The position numbers and the translations under genes are program-made. From positions 558,001-622,000 of the forward strand of contig NZ_JAFMOF010000003.1 of NCBI RefSeq assembly GCF_017349075.1: a stretch of 64,000 bases of DNA. Direction: 5' to 3'. Below, piece after piece: positions 36,129-45,492 of the stretch. Below the pieces are notes generated by a model. It searched no databases. It saw only the letters and a list, made by a program, of their open reading frames with translations, and was not told the DNA's origin. Source of the DNA: Streptomyces triculaminicus. GTDB lineage: Bacteria > Actinomycetota > Actinomycetes > Streptomycetales > Streptomycetaceae. Position 1 is the stretch's first letter; each line of letters starts with the position of its first letter.

Positions 36129-39100
36129 CTAACGCTCCTGATCGTAGGTGCCGCCGGGGCCGAAGCCCTGGTCGTGTTGCTCATGCTGGTCGTGCGCGGA
36201 AGACTCCGGGAAGTCGCCCCCCGCGTTGCGCCCCTGCTGGATGCCGCGGCGCAGGTTGGCGAGCCTGCCACGGACGTCCTCCGGTGCGCGGGAGATCTGC
36301 GGGCCCCCCTGGGGGGTCTGCTCCGCCTTGCCCTCGACCAGATTGGCCTTGGGAACCCGGCGGGGGAGACCGGAGGAGGTCACGCCGCCGGCCTTCGGCT
36401 CCCGGAGCTGTCCGGCACGCTGCCAGCGCTCGTCGTTCGCCGACCGCCATCCGGAGTCGTCACCCTCCTGAGGCTGCTGTGGGACCTCCTGCTGGGACTG
36501 CTCCCGTTCTCCGCCGTCCCTCGTGGCCTCCTCGCCCGTCTCGGGTTGCTGCCACCGCGTGTTGTCGCGGCGCGGCAGACCGGACCCGGTCAGCGAGGGG
36601 GATCCGCTCGAGGCGGGGCCCGGACGGTCGAACTCTACGCGCTCGGGCTGGGCTGTGTCAGCGGACGGCTGGGATTCCGATTCCGCTCCGTAACCCTGTC
36701 CGTACGCTTGCTGGTACGGACCTGGTTCGGGCCACTCACCTTGGTGGGCGGGCGCGTTGTAGTCGCCGTAGGTCTGCGAGTCGTCAACGGCCGGGTCCGC
36801 GTAGGCGGGTTCCGCGTAGCCGTTCTCCGCTTCCGCGTAGCCGTTCTCCGCGTAGCCGCTCTCCGCGTACTGTCCCTCACCGTACGCGTAGCCGCCGTCG
36901 GCCGGAGCCGCGCCGGTCTGCGCCTGCGGGGGTATGTGCTCCTGCGGCTGTGCGTGCGGCTGCTCGAACTGCTGCGGGGCCACCTCGTCGCGGAACAGCG
37001 GGCGGTTGTCGGAGGACAGCGACGCCCGGCGCTCCTCGCGCATCAGCGACCGGCCGACCGGGTCCATCGTGGCGCCGGAGCCGGGGGCGTCGGGGCGCGC
37101 GTCGTAGCGGGAGTCGTCGAAGCCGAGCTCGGCCGCGGTACGGGCCTGGGCCACCGGCTGCTGCTGGACCTGCTGCTGGCCGTGCTGGCCCGGGACCATC
37201 TGGGAGACCGTGAAGTCGTCCTGGGCGAGGTCCTCGGCGCCACCGCCGTGCGTGATCACGTCCGGGAGCATCACCAGCGAGGTGGTGCCCGCCTGCTCGC
37301 CCGAGGGGCGCAGCTGGACGCGGATGCCGTGCCGGGTCGCCAGCCGGCCGACCACGAACAGACCCATGCGCTGGGAGATCGCGGCGTCCACGGTCGGCGG
37401 GTTGGCCAGCTTGTGGTTGATGTCCGCGAAGTCCTCGGCGGTCAGGCCGATGCCCTTGTCGTGGATCTCGACCATGACGCGGCCGTCGGGCAGTCGCGTC
37501 GCGGTGACGCGCACCTTGGTGTGCGGGGAGGAGAACGAGGTGGCGTTCTCCAGCAGCTCGGCGAGCAGGTGCACGAGGTCGGTCACGGCCAGGCCGTGGA
37601 TCTCGGCCTCCGGGAGCCCGCTCAGCTCGATGCGCTCGTACGCCTCCACCTCGGAGGTGGCGGCACGGAGCACGTCCACCAGCGGGATCGGCTGGTCCCA
37701 GCGGCGGCCCGGCTCCTCGCCCGCGAGGATGAGGAGGTTCTCACCGTTGCGGCGCATGCGGGTGGCCAGGTGGTCCAGGCGGAAGAGGTTCTCCAGCTGG
37801 TCCGGGTCGGCCTCGTTGTTCTCGAGGTCCGTGATCAGGTTCAGCTGGCCCTCGATCAGCGCCTGGTTGCGCCGGGAGAGGTTGGTGAAGATCGCGTTGA
37901 CGTTGCCCCGGAGCAGTGCCTGCTCGGAGGCGAGTCGCACGGCCTCGCGGTGCACCTGGTCGAAGGCGCGGGCGACCTCGCCGATCTCGTCCTTGGTGTC
38001 GATCGGGATGGGCTGGACACGGGTGTCCACACGGCCCGGGTCGGTCCGCGACAGCTGGGCGACCAGCGTCGGCAGGCGCTGCTCGGCCACGTCGAAGGCG
38101 GCGGTGCGCAGGCGGCTCATGTTGCGGCTCATCGAGGTGGCCATCTTGCCCGCCACGAGGAACGCGATCAGGAGCGCCAGGATCATGATCGAGGAGTTGA
38201 CGATCGCCTCGCGCTGGGCGTCCGAGGCGATGGAGTCGGCCTCGTCCACCGCCTGGTCGGCCAGGCGCTCCTCGATGGTCCGGTAGGCACCGAACTTCGC
38301 CGTGGAGGCGGCCAGCCAGGAGTCGGCGGTGATGCCCTTGGCCTTGAGCTGGGGGGCGGTGGCGCCGGACATGATGGCGAGGGCCATCTTGTCCGTGTCC
38401 TCGATCTGCGCGTCGGCGGCGAAGGCGTTGTTGAGGCGCTTGATGTCGTCCTCGGTACCACCGGCCTCGTACTCGCCGCGGGCGACGTACTCGAGGAAGT
38501 TGTACGAGGAGAAGGCCGTCAGCAGCGTCTCGCGGTTCTTGGCCGTGCCCGGGTCGATGAGCAGGTGGGTACCGATGGAACGCTGCAGCGACTCGGCGGC
38601 CTTCGCCAGGGAGGCGGCGTAGACCATGCGGCCGTAGGCGGTGACGTTGCCGGTGCCCAGGCCCAGCTCGTTGGTGAAGGCCATGAGGGGACGCTGGATG
38701 GCGCCGTAGCCGTCCTCCGTCTTGGCCCCGTCCAGGACGGGCGTGTACGCGGCCTGGCGCAGCTTGGTCAGCGCGGGCTCGGCGTCGCGCACCAGCTTCA
38801 GGCGGCGCTTGAGGCCTGGGGTGTCGGGCATCTCCTTGACGCGCTTGTCGAACTCGGCGCGGGCGGCGTCGGTGGCCTCCCGGGCCTTCTTCACGTTCGC
38901 GTCGTCGCGGTTGCCCTCGAGCAACGGCTTGGCCGACAGGTCGCGCTCGTCGATGACGGCGTGCGCGTAGCCGGTCGCGGCCTGCACCAGACGCGCGGTG
39001 TCGGCCGCGTCCTGGGCCTCGAGCCAGGTGTCGACGGACTGCTTGACGTTCAGGCCGCCGAACACGAGGGCGATGATCACGGGGATCATCAGGATCGCGT

Positions 39101-39275
39101 TCAGTCGCAGGCGCACACGCCAGTTGCGGGGCGAGAATCTGCCGCCACGGCCCGTCTCGGGGGCCGCGGGGGGCTCGGGCATGTCGGAAGGCGGCACCGC
39201 TGTGCGCGACGGCGGGGTGAAGTTGCCCCGCGCGTCTCGCGCCTGCTGCGCGGCGCCCGTCTTTCTTCGCCTCAC
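36129..39275 (-). CDS. cvnA: Conservon sensor kinase CvnA
   Basis: A 1048-aa membrane histidine-kinase-like protein heading the conservon. Helix one (about 57-77) and helix two (about 358-378) flank an extracytoplasmic nitrate/nitrite-sensor-like domain; then HAMP, a dimerisation segment with LDHLATRMRR (His502), and an HATPase domain with N-box ELLENATSF (Asn577) and HDKGIGL. The last 350 residues are a disordered Gln/Pro/Tyr-rich tail with tandem AENGYAE-type repeats, coded at about 36800-36880. No response regulator is nearby; signalling probably runs through CvnB-D. Starts GTG with GAGAGG upstream. Confidence 0.9.
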   Translation of the reverse strand: MRRRKTGAAQQARDARGNFTPPSRTAVPPSDMPEPPAAPETGRGGRFSPRNWRVRLRLNAILMIPVIIALVFGGLNVKQSVDTWLEAQDAADTARLVQAATGYAHAVIDERDLSAKPLLEGNRDDANVKKAREATDAARAEFDKRVKEMPDTPGLKRRLKLVRDAEPALTKLRQAAYTPVLDGAKTEDGYGAIQRPLMAFTNELGLGTGNVTAYGRMVYAASLAKAAESLQRSIGTHLLIDPGTAKNRETLLTAFSSYNFLEYVARGEYEAGGTEDDIKRLNNAFAADAQIEDTDKMALAIMSGATAPQLKAKGITADSWLAASTAKFGAYRTIEERLADQAVDEADSIASDAQREAIVNSSIMILALLIAFLVAGKMATSMSRNMSRLRTAAFDVAEQRLPTLVAQLSRTDPGRVDTRVQPIPIDTKDEIGEVARAFDQVHREAVRLASEQALLRGNVNAIFTNLSRRNQALIEGQLNLITDLENNEADPDQLENLFRLDHLATRMRRNGENLLILAGEEPGRRWDQPIPLVDVLRAATSEVEAYERIELSGLPEAEIHGLAVTDLVHLLAELLENATSFSSPHTKVRVTATRLPDGRVMVEIHDKGIGLTAEDFADINHKLANPPTVDAAISQRMGLFVVGRLATRHGIRVQLRPSGEQAGTTSLVMLPDVITHGGGAEDLAQDDFTVSQMVPGQHGQQQVQQQPVAQARTAAELGFDDSRYDARPDAPGSGATMDPVGRSLMREERRASLSSDNRPLFRDEVAPQQFEQPHAQPQEHIPPQAQTGAAPADGGYAYGEGQYAESGYAENGYAEAENGYAEPAYADPAVDDSQTYGDYNAPAHQGEWPEPGPYQQAYGQGYGAESESQPSADTAQPERVEFDRPGPASSGSPSLTGSGLPRRDNTRWQQPETGEEATRDGGEREQSQQEVPQQPQEGDDSGWRSANDERWQRAGQLREPKAGGVTSSGLPRRVPKANLVEGKAEQTPQGGPQISRAPEDVRGRLANLRRGIQQGRNAGGDFPESSAHDQHEQHDQGFGPGGTYDQER

Positions 39276-39602
39276 TCGACCAACAACCTCTCGGCGTCTG
39301 CACCTGTGCTGTGCCGTTTATCCGTGTGAGCCATGACGACTCAGTCCGGGAATTCCAGCACGCCGGGCAGGTGCATTCCAAACAACGGACAGAGCCCCTG
39401 AAGGCCGCGATTTGCCTGACATAAAACGGGCATTAAGGCCGAGCCACGCCAAATGGCAGGGTGGTTGATCGCAGAACGAAGTCGGCCGGACGCGCCCAGT
39501 GGTCGCGTCCGGCCAATTCTCTGTCGAAACGTTATGAACGTCGAAGGACGTCGTGGTCAATGCCACAACTTACACACCGTCACGACATTCGGTCGAACAA
39601 CA
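39276..39602. other. Region between the two conservons
   Basis: These 327 bases hold the first conservon's promoter (minus strand) and the end of the second. A perfect 11-bp hairpin (GGCCGGACGCG 39484-39494 with CGCGTCCGGCC 39504-39514, nine-base loop) lies about 90 bases behind the downstream cvnD stop and may terminate it. AT-rich stretches exist near 39420-39440, but no clear hexamer pair is assigned. Confidence 0.5.
39484..39514 (-). terminator. Hairpin behind the second conservon
   Basis: A perfect 11-bp stem with a nine-base loop, downstream of cvnD on the minus strand. No T run. Distance from the stop (about 90 bases) makes the role less certain. Confidence 0.5.
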
Positions 39603-40193
39603 CTATTTCAGCCGCGCCATGAGCGCGTGTTCGACGAGCGTGATGAGGGCGCTCTTCGTTTCGTTGCGGTGACGCGCGTCGGTCGTGATGATCGGCGCGT
39701 CGGGGCCGATCTGGAGGGCCTCGCGGACCTCTTCGGGGGTGTAGGGCTGGTGCCCGTCGAAGCCGTTGAGGGCGATGACGAAGGGCAGACCGCTGTTCTC
39801 GAAGTAGTCGACCGCGGGGAAGCAGTCGGCGAGACGGCGGGTGTCGACGAGGACGACGGCGCCGATGGCGCCGCGGACCAGGTCGTCCCACATGAACCAG
39901 AAACGGTCCTGACCCGGCGTACCGAACAGGTAGAGGATCAGGTCGTCATCAAGGGTGATACGGCCGAAATCCATCGCCACGGTCGTCGTGGTCTTGCCCT
40001 GAACATGGCTCAGGTCGTCGATGCCCGCCGAGGCGGACGTCATCACGGCCTCGGTGCGCAGCGGACTGATCTCCGAGACCGCACCGACGAACGTGGTCTT
40101 GCCGACGCCGAAGCCGCCGGCCACCACGATCTTCGCGGAAGTGGTCGAGCGGCCAGAACCGGCCGCGCTCCCGCTAGAGCTTCCGAAGTCCAC
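39603..40193 (-). CDS. cvnD: Conservon GTPase CvnD (second conservon)
   Basis: A 196-aa Ras-like GTPase, nearly the same sequence as the first conservon's copy. P-loop GGFGVGKTT (about residues 26-34), FGTPGQDRF, ALNGFDG. Differences cluster at the N-terminus and a few exchanges (DQDLI to DDDLI). Starts ATG and overlaps CvnC by 20 bases. Contains 187 bp identical to the paralog, which suggests gene conversion. By order this is probably conservon 1. Confidence 0.92.
   Translation of the reverse strand: MDFGSSSGSAAGSGRSTTSAKIVVAGGFGVGKTTFVGAVSEISPLRTEAVMTSASAGIDDLSHVQGKTTTTVAMDFGRITLDDDLILYLFGTPGQDRFWFMWDDLVRGAIGAVVLVDTRRLADCFPAVDYFENSGLPFVIALNGFDGHQPYTPEEVREALQIGPDAPIITTDARHRNETKSALITLVEHALMARLK
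39740..39926. repeat. 187-bp block identical to 34663-34849
   Basis: Second copy of the identical block, inside cvnD of the second conservon. Outside it the aligned genes differ at scattered third positions. Confidence 0.9.
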
Positions 40194-40581
40194 TGAGCAC
40201 CCTTTCGAGCAGTGTCACATCCGGCGTGCCACCGGCCTCGGTGCCGCCGCCCGGCTGGTGGATCGCCACCATGCCGGCCTCCGCCAGGTCCGCCACCAGG
40301 ATCCGTGCCACACCCAGCGGCATGTTCAGCAGCGCGGAGACCTCCGCGACCGACTTGACCTCGGTGCACAGGTGGCAGATCCGCTGGTGCTCCGGAAGCA
40401 GCCCCCCGAGGTGGGCCGGGTCGGCCGTCGAGCTGACCAGCGCCTCGATGGCGAGCTGGTAGCGCGGCCGGGTGCGACCCCCCGTCATGGCATAGGGGCG
40501 GACCAGCGGCTGGTCGCCTTCATCCCCGTACGGCGCGTGATGAGAAGCGCCGTACGGGCCGGGCGAGGCGGGCGGGGTCAT
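40174..40581 (-). CDS. cvnC: Conservon protein CvnC (DUF742, second conservon)
   Basis: A 135-aa DUF742 protein with a short N-terminal tail (SPGPYGASHHAPYGDEGDQP) and the same core as its paralog (LVRPYAMTGGRTRPRYQLAIE, HQRICHLC, SVAEVSALLNMPLGVARILV, LLERVLSGLRKL). Starts ATG 40581. Overlaps cvnD by 20 bases and lies 103 bases behind cvnB. Confidence 0.9.
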   Translation of the reverse strand: MTPPASPGPYGASHHAPYGDEGDQPLVRPYAMTGGRTRPRYQLAIEALVSSTADPAHLGGLLPEHQRICHLCTEVKSVAEVSALLNMPLGVARILVADLAEAGMVAIHQPGGGTEAGGTPDVTLLERVLSGLRKL

Positions 40582-40684
40582 GAATCCTCCGGACGGGACA
40601 GCAGGAAGGCAATAATGCCGTCGAGCGGGGGCCGGTGGGGGGGTTTCGGCCGTACGGTCGGACGGGATATGCGGTGTGTGTCGG

Positions 40685-41107
40685 TCAGTTCAGCAGGCTG
40701 CCCTGGAGCTCGGCGCGCAGGTCGGGCGTCAGGACGTTGCCGGCGCGGTCCACGAGAAGGGCCATCTCGTAGCCCACGAGGCCGATGTCGCACTCGGGGT
40801 GCGCCAGTACGGCCAGGGACGAGCCGTCCGAGACGGACATGATGAAGAGGAACCCCCGCTCCATCTCCACCACGGTCTGGGTGACCGTGCCGCCCTCGAA
40901 GATGCGGGACGCGCCGGCCGTCAGCGACGTCAGGCCGGAGGCCACCGCCGCCAGCTGGTCGGCACGGTCCCGCGGGAACCCTTCGGACATCGCCAGAAGA
41001 AGTCCGTCGGCGGACACCACCACCGTGTGCGACACCCCCGGGGTGTTGTCCACGAAGTTGGTGATCAACCAGTTCAGATTTTGCGCCGCCTGGCTCATCG
41101 GACTCAA
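40685..41107 (-). CDS. cvnB: Conservon roadblock protein CvnB (second conservon)
   Basis: A 140-aa Roadblock/LC7 protein almost the same as the first copy; about 80 bases near its C-terminal coding end are identical between the two genes. TTG 41107 abuts the cvnA TAG with AGGAG six bases upstream, exactly as in the first conservon, so the start choice is supported by conservation. Partner of the CvnD GTPase. Confidence 0.88.
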   Translation of the reverse strand: MSPMSQAAQNLNWLITNFVDNTPGVSHTVVVSADGLLLAMSEGFPRDRADQLAAVASGLTSLTAGASRIFEGGTVTQTVVEMERGFLFIMSVSDGSSLAVLAHPECDIGLVGYEMALLVDRAGNVLTPDLRAELQGSLLN

Positions 41108-44100
41108 CTAACGCTCCTGCTGGTGAGTGGGGCCAACGTTGTGACTGCCGGTGGCCGGGCCGCTGCCGGCCTGACGTCCCTGCTGGATGCCCCGGCGGAG
41201 ATTGGTCAGTCGGCCGCGTACGTCGTCGGGCGCACGCGAGACCGCCGGACCGGTCGGAAGGGACTGGGTCTGCGTCGTCTCGGCGGTTCCCTCGACGAGG
41301 TTGGCGCGCGGCACGCGCTTCGGCAGCCCGGACGAGGTGGTTCCACCCGCGGCCGGCTCACGGACCTGCTCGGCCCGGCGCCAGCGCTCGTCATTGGGGG
41401 AGCCCGGCCACGCGTCCTGCGACGGGCTCCGGTCGGTACCGGAGGGCTGCGGGCCGCCGGTCAGCGGACCACCGCCCTGCGGGCCGGCCTGCGGGCCGTT
41501 CTGCGGCGCCGGCGCGGGCGTACGGCCCGTGGCGCGGCGCGGCATCGGGCGCGCGGAGTCGGCGGGCTGCTGCGGCACGCCGGCCTGCGGCTCGTCGCGG
41601 AACCAGTGCGACTCCAGCTCCGAGAACAGCGGCGTGCCGGCGCCCTCGCCACCGGGGGCGGGGCGGTCCGTGCGGCCGCCGGCGGCGGGGCCGCCGGGCA
41701 GCTCGAACCGGTTGTTCGCGGGAGCGTTGTCCCGCGCGCCGCCGGCGTCGGGCTGCGCGAAGCGGCCCGTGGCCTCGTTCTGCGGACCGCCGTGGGTGGC
41801 GGGCCGGTCGTACTGGCCGGTCGTGTTCTGGCGCTGCTCGTTCTGCGCGGGGCGGGCGAACTGGCCGGTGGCCGAGGGGCCGCCGGGCAGCTCGAAGGAG
41901 CCGGTCCGCGCGTTCGGCGCCTCGCCCGCGGCGGGCACCGGCGGGAACTGCGCGGTGTCACCGGCGCCGGGCCGCGGGAAGCTGCCCGTGGCCGCCGACG
42001 GCTGCTCGGTCGCGGGGACCGGCGGGAACTGCGCCGTGTCGCCGGGGCCGCCGCTGAGCTGCGCGCCGCCGGCGGGCTGGCCGCCCTTCTTCCGCTTGTG
42101 CTTGTTCCCCGGGGCCGCGGGGCGGCCGCCGGACGTGTCCGTCTCGTCGTGGCCGCGCGGGGCGTCCTGACCGGAGCGGGCGGAGCCGCCGTCGGGCATC
42201 GGCCAGTCGTCGGCCGGGGCGCCCGGGCCCTTGCGGCCGGCGTTGCCGGCCGGGGCCTGCGCGTTGCCCCAGGCCGGAGCCTGGCGGCCGGCGTCACCGG
42301 CGGCGGGGGCGGAGCCGCCCCCGTTACGGGCCGGCAGCTGCGGGCGCCCGCCGGCACCGGCCGGCGGCGGCACCGCGGCGGGGCCGGAGTTGCCGCGCAC
42401 GGGAAGGCCGGGGCCGCCCTTGTCGCGCGGGGAGGTGTCGAAGAGGCTGCCCGCGGCGGCACCGCCGCTGGGGCCGGGACCCTGGGCGGGCCGGCCGGGC
42501 AGGCCGCCGCCCGGGGCGCTGCCGCGCGGCACGATCGCCGGGCGACGCTGCTGCTGACCGGGGCCGGCCGCGGGGGCTCCCTGACCGCCGGGGGCGCCGG
42601 CACCGGCACCCGCGCCCGCGGCACCACCCGGGGCCGGCTTCTTGTGGCCCTGGGCGACGTCGACGGGAAGCATGACGAGCGCGGTCGTGCCGCCCGAGTC
42701 GGACGGACGGAGCTGGATGCGGATGCCGTGTCGCAGGGACAGACGGCCGACCACGAACAGACCCATGCGTCGGGAGACCGACACGTCCACGGTGGGCGGG
42801 CTGGCGAGCCGCTCGTTGATCGCCGCGAGGTCCTCGGGCGAGAGGCCGATGCCGGTGTCGTGGATCTCGACCAGCACGCGCCCGTCGGGCAGCGCGTGAC
42901 CGGTGACCTTGACCTTGGTCTGCGGCGAGGAGAAGGAAGTCGCGTTCTCGAGCAGCTCGGCGAGGAGGTGCACGAGGTCGTTGACGACGCGGCCGGCGAC
43001 CTCGGTCGGCGGCACGCCGCTGAGCTCGATGCGCTCGTACTGCTCCACCTCGGACGCGGCGGCACGCAGGACGTCGACGAGCGGCACGGGACGGGTCCAC
43101 CGTCGGCCGGGCTCCTCACCCGCGAGGACGAGGAGGTTCTCACCGTTACGGCGCATACGGGTCGCGAGGTGGTCCAGGCGGAACAGCGAGGACAGCTGGT
43201 CCGGGTCGGCCTCGCGGCTCTCGAGCTCGGAGATGAGCGAGAGCTGACGCTGGATGAGGCCCTGGCTGCGGCGCGAGAGGTTGGTGAACATCGCGTTGAC
43301 GTTGCCTCGCAGAAGGGCCTGCTCGGCGGCGAGACGGACCGCTTCCTGGTGCACCTCGTCGAACGCCGCGGCCACCTTTCCGATCTCGTCCCGGCTGTGC
43401 ACACCGACGGACTCCACGGACGTGTCCACGTCCTGCGGGTCGGTCTCGGACAGCTGCTTGACGAGCTCGGGCAGACGTTCCTGGGCGACCTTCTGGGCGG
43501 TGTCCTGCAGTCGCCGCAGCGACCGCACCATGGACCGGGCCACGACGAAGGCGCCGGCGAGCGAGATGCCGAGGACGAGGATGATCAGGACACCGTTGAG
43601 GATCGCGTCCTGGTTGGCCTCGTCGCGCAGCTCCGCGGCCTTCTGCTCCATCTGGTTGAGCAGGGTCGTCTCGATCTTCACCATCTCGGTGATCTTGACG
43701 GTGTCCTGGTCGTACCAGTCCTTGTAGCTGGTCTTCTCGTCCTTGAACGAGTTGGTGTTGCCGAAGGCGCGGGTGGCGAAGGTGTTCGCGGCCGTGATGT
43801 CCGTGATGCCGCCGTTGAGCGACTTCAGGAGCTCGGCGGAGTCGCCGGAGCGGATGGCCGTGAAGCGGATGAGGGCCTGTTCCTCGCTGGACAGCGCGCT
43901 CTGGCCGTACTGCAGGTCGTTCGCGCTCAGGTGCGCGCCCTTGACCGGGGCGAGGCCGGCGCTGAGGACGGCTCGCTGGATGGAGGCGTACTCCTTGGCG
44001 GCGGAGAACGTCGCCAGGGCGCGCGTCGCGGTGATCATGTCGCTGTTGCTGGTGGCCTGGGCCATGTCCTGGGACAGGGACAGCAGCGAGGTGATCAGGG

Positions 44101-44701
44101 TGTTGTAGTTGCCTACGGTCTTCGCGATGTACTCGGAGTCCTTGTAGGCGCTCTCGCGGACCTTCTGGATCTTCTTGAGTTCGCGCGAGATGTCGACAAG
44201 GGTGGACTGCACACCGACCATCGTCGGGTCGTCCGGGCGTGCCTTCTTCGTGGTCTCGGTGAAGGCCTCGATGTTGCGGTCGGTGCGCTGGCGCGAGGAG
44301 ACGACCGCGTCGTCCTTGGAGTTGCGGTCGCGGATCAGCGGGCCGGCGGACTTGTCGCGCTCCTCCTGAAGGGCGTTGGCCAGCGCGGTGGCCTTGCCCG
44401 TCATGTCGGTGAGGAGCTTCATGTGGTCGAGCTGGTCGACATTCTCGAGCGAGGTCTCGATACGCAGGGCACCCAGCGTCGTCGCCGCGACGACGGGCAG
44501 GGCGAGCAGGGAGACCAGGCGGGTACTAATGCGCCAGTTGCGCAGGGCTATTCGTGAGCCCGTGCTGTTGGCACTCTTTCCCTTCGGTCGTTCGGTGGGC
44601 TCGCCACCGTTCGGTGCGTCGACGGGCGTGCCGCGGTCGGTTGCACCGCGCGGCTCCGGCTCCGCCGCAGCGCTGCCATCCCTCTTGAAACGTCCCTGCA
44701 C
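41108..44701 (-). CDS. cvnA: Conservon sensor kinase CvnA (second conservon)
   Basis: A 1197-aa kinase-like protein with two membrane helices (about 55-75 and 370-395), an extracytoplasmic sensor, HAMP, LDHLATRMRR (His511) and HATPase (N-box Asn586, HDTGIGL). From about residue 680 on, the protein is a very long Pro/Gly/Gln tail in which the motif T-G-[SQR]-[FY]-x-x-P recurs five times (coded near 41755-42000), along with DTAQFPPVPA twice. Starts GTG 44701, AGAGG upstream. First gene of its conservon. Confidence 0.9.
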   Translation of the reverse strand: MQGRFKRDGSAAAEPEPRGATDRGTPVDAPNGGEPTERPKGKSANSTGSRIALRNWRISTRLVSLLALPVVAATTLGALRIETSLENVDQLDHMKLLTDMTGKATALANALQEERDKSAGPLIRDRNSKDDAVVSSRQRTDRNIEAFTETTKKARPDDPTMVGVQSTLVDISRELKKIQKVRESAYKDSEYIAKTVGNYNTLITSLLSLSQDMAQATSNSDMITATRALATFSAAKEYASIQRAVLSAGLAPVKGAHLSANDLQYGQSALSSEEQALIRFTAIRSGDSAELLKSLNGGITDITAANTFATRAFGNTNSFKDEKTSYKDWYDQDTVKITEMVKIETTLLNQMEQKAAELRDEANQDAILNGVLIILVLGISLAGAFVVARSMVRSLRRLQDTAQKVAQERLPELVKQLSETDPQDVDTSVESVGVHSRDEIGKVAAAFDEVHQEAVRLAAEQALLRGNVNAMFTNLSRRSQGLIQRQLSLISELESREADPDQLSSLFRLDHLATRMRRNGENLLVLAGEEPGRRWTRPVPLVDVLRAAASEVEQYERIELSGVPPTEVAGRVVNDLVHLLAELLENATSFSSPQTKVKVTGHALPDGRVLVEIHDTGIGLSPEDLAAINERLASPPTVDVSVSRRMGLFVVGRLSLRHGIRIQLRPSDSGGTTALVMLPVDVAQGHKKPAPGGAAGAGAGAGAPGGQGAPAAGPGQQQRRPAIVPRGSAPGGGLPGRPAQGPGPSGGAAAGSLFDTSPRDKGGPGLPVRGNSGPAAVPPPAGAGGRPQLPARNGGGSAPAAGDAGRQAPAWGNAQAPAGNAGRKGPGAPADDWPMPDGGSARSGQDAPRGHDETDTSGGRPAAPGNKHKRKKGGQPAGGAQLSGGPGDTAQFPPVPATEQPSAATGSFPRPGAGDTAQFPPVPAAGEAPNARTGSFELPGGPSATGQFARPAQNEQRQNTTGQYDRPATHGGPQNEATGRFAQPDAGGARDNAPANNRFELPGGPAAGGRTDRPAPGGEGAGTPLFSELESHWFRDEPQAGVPQQPADSARPMPRRATGRTPAPAPQNGPQAGPQGGGPLTGGPQPSGTDRSPSQDAWPGSPNDERWRRAEQVREPAAGGTTSSGLPKRVPRANLVEGTAETTQTQSLPTGPAVSRAPDDVRGRLTNLRRGIQQGRQAGSGPATGSHNVGPTHQQER

Positions 44702-45209
44702 TAGCGTCGCAACCTCTGGACCAGGCGTCCCGCCGGATGAGCGGAGGGACGGTGTCGAGTCGTGGGGGGACCGCGGTGCCCCCCAGGCGGTCCCCGGAAT
44801 TCCAGCACAGTGCCGGATCTCCCAACAAGGCCGGTGCCTGCGGTGAGAAAAAGGGTGACGCTGGGTAAGGGGGACTGTGACGGACCGTAGAAGAACCCGC
44901 CCTTTATGCCGGATTTAACGCCATGAGTCGCATGGCTCACCAGGGGACTTCTAGGGTGTCCCAGTCGCCATGATCAGGAGCGGAACGTGTGATTCAGCCC
45001 TGCAATGTCCCGTTTCGTGGACCCCCGAGCACTGCCCGTTATATCGCATTTTTCTGTTCAGTCGTGAGGAAACTCACAGGAGGCCCAGGACTTGTGCGGC
45101 GCGCGTCTGGGGATAGGGGCGCCTTAGCCTGGTCCTTTGCACCGGCCCGGAACAGGCCCCGAAAAGCGCCCGAGAACAGCGCCACCACCGACTACGCGAG
45201 GCACCTCCA
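44702..45209. other. Region between cvnA and the 64-aa gene
   Basis: This 508-base stretch carries promoters for the conservon (minus) and for the gltX side (plus), neither of which I could place with confidence. It has an inverted repeat GCCATG-agtcg-CATGGC at 44911-44927 and a small hairpin GTGAG-gaaa-CTCAC at 45064-45077. It is noticeably AT-richer near 44990-45060. No further gene is supported. Confidence 0.5.
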
Positions 45210-45404
45210 GTGAAGACGACCATGCCGTCCCGCAAGACCGCCAACCCGCGCCGCACCACGCTCGCGCACCTGAAGGACGCCACCGCCCTCCTCGGCGCGT
45301 CCGTCGAGCGCCCGGAGCACGCGGTCGAGCTGCCGGGGGCCACCGCCAACCCGCGCCGCACGGTTCTGATGGTCGCGCCGCAGACCCAGCTGCCCCAGGA
45401 CTAA
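45210..45404 (+). CDS. Small protein with internal TANPRRT repeat, 64 aa
   Basis: The frame has G or C in almost every third position. TANPRRT occurs near the start and ATANPRRT near residue 50, each followed by a hydrophobic stretch. Starts GTG with GAGG upstream. No family recognised. It lies 88 bases before the FAH gene and may share its transcript with gltX. Confidence 0.6.
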   Translation: MKTTMPSRKTANPRRTTLAHLKDATALLGASVERPEHAVELPGATANPRRTVLMVAPQTQLPQD

Positions 45405-45492
45405 ACGCGGGAGCGCACGGGCCGCGCACGCCCCCCGCGATAGCCTGAGGTGGTCAGACTCCGGCCAATCAGACAAGGGGCGCGAGCTACCC

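Noticed and set aside
36048..39329. A 1093-codon open frame on the plus strand opposite cvnA, and a 1293-codon one at 40676-44557
   Set aside because: They are antisense shadows caused by the very high GC at third codon positions. Translations are low-complexity Gly/Arg/Val/Leu, without domains, and codon usage fits the minus-strand cvnA genes.
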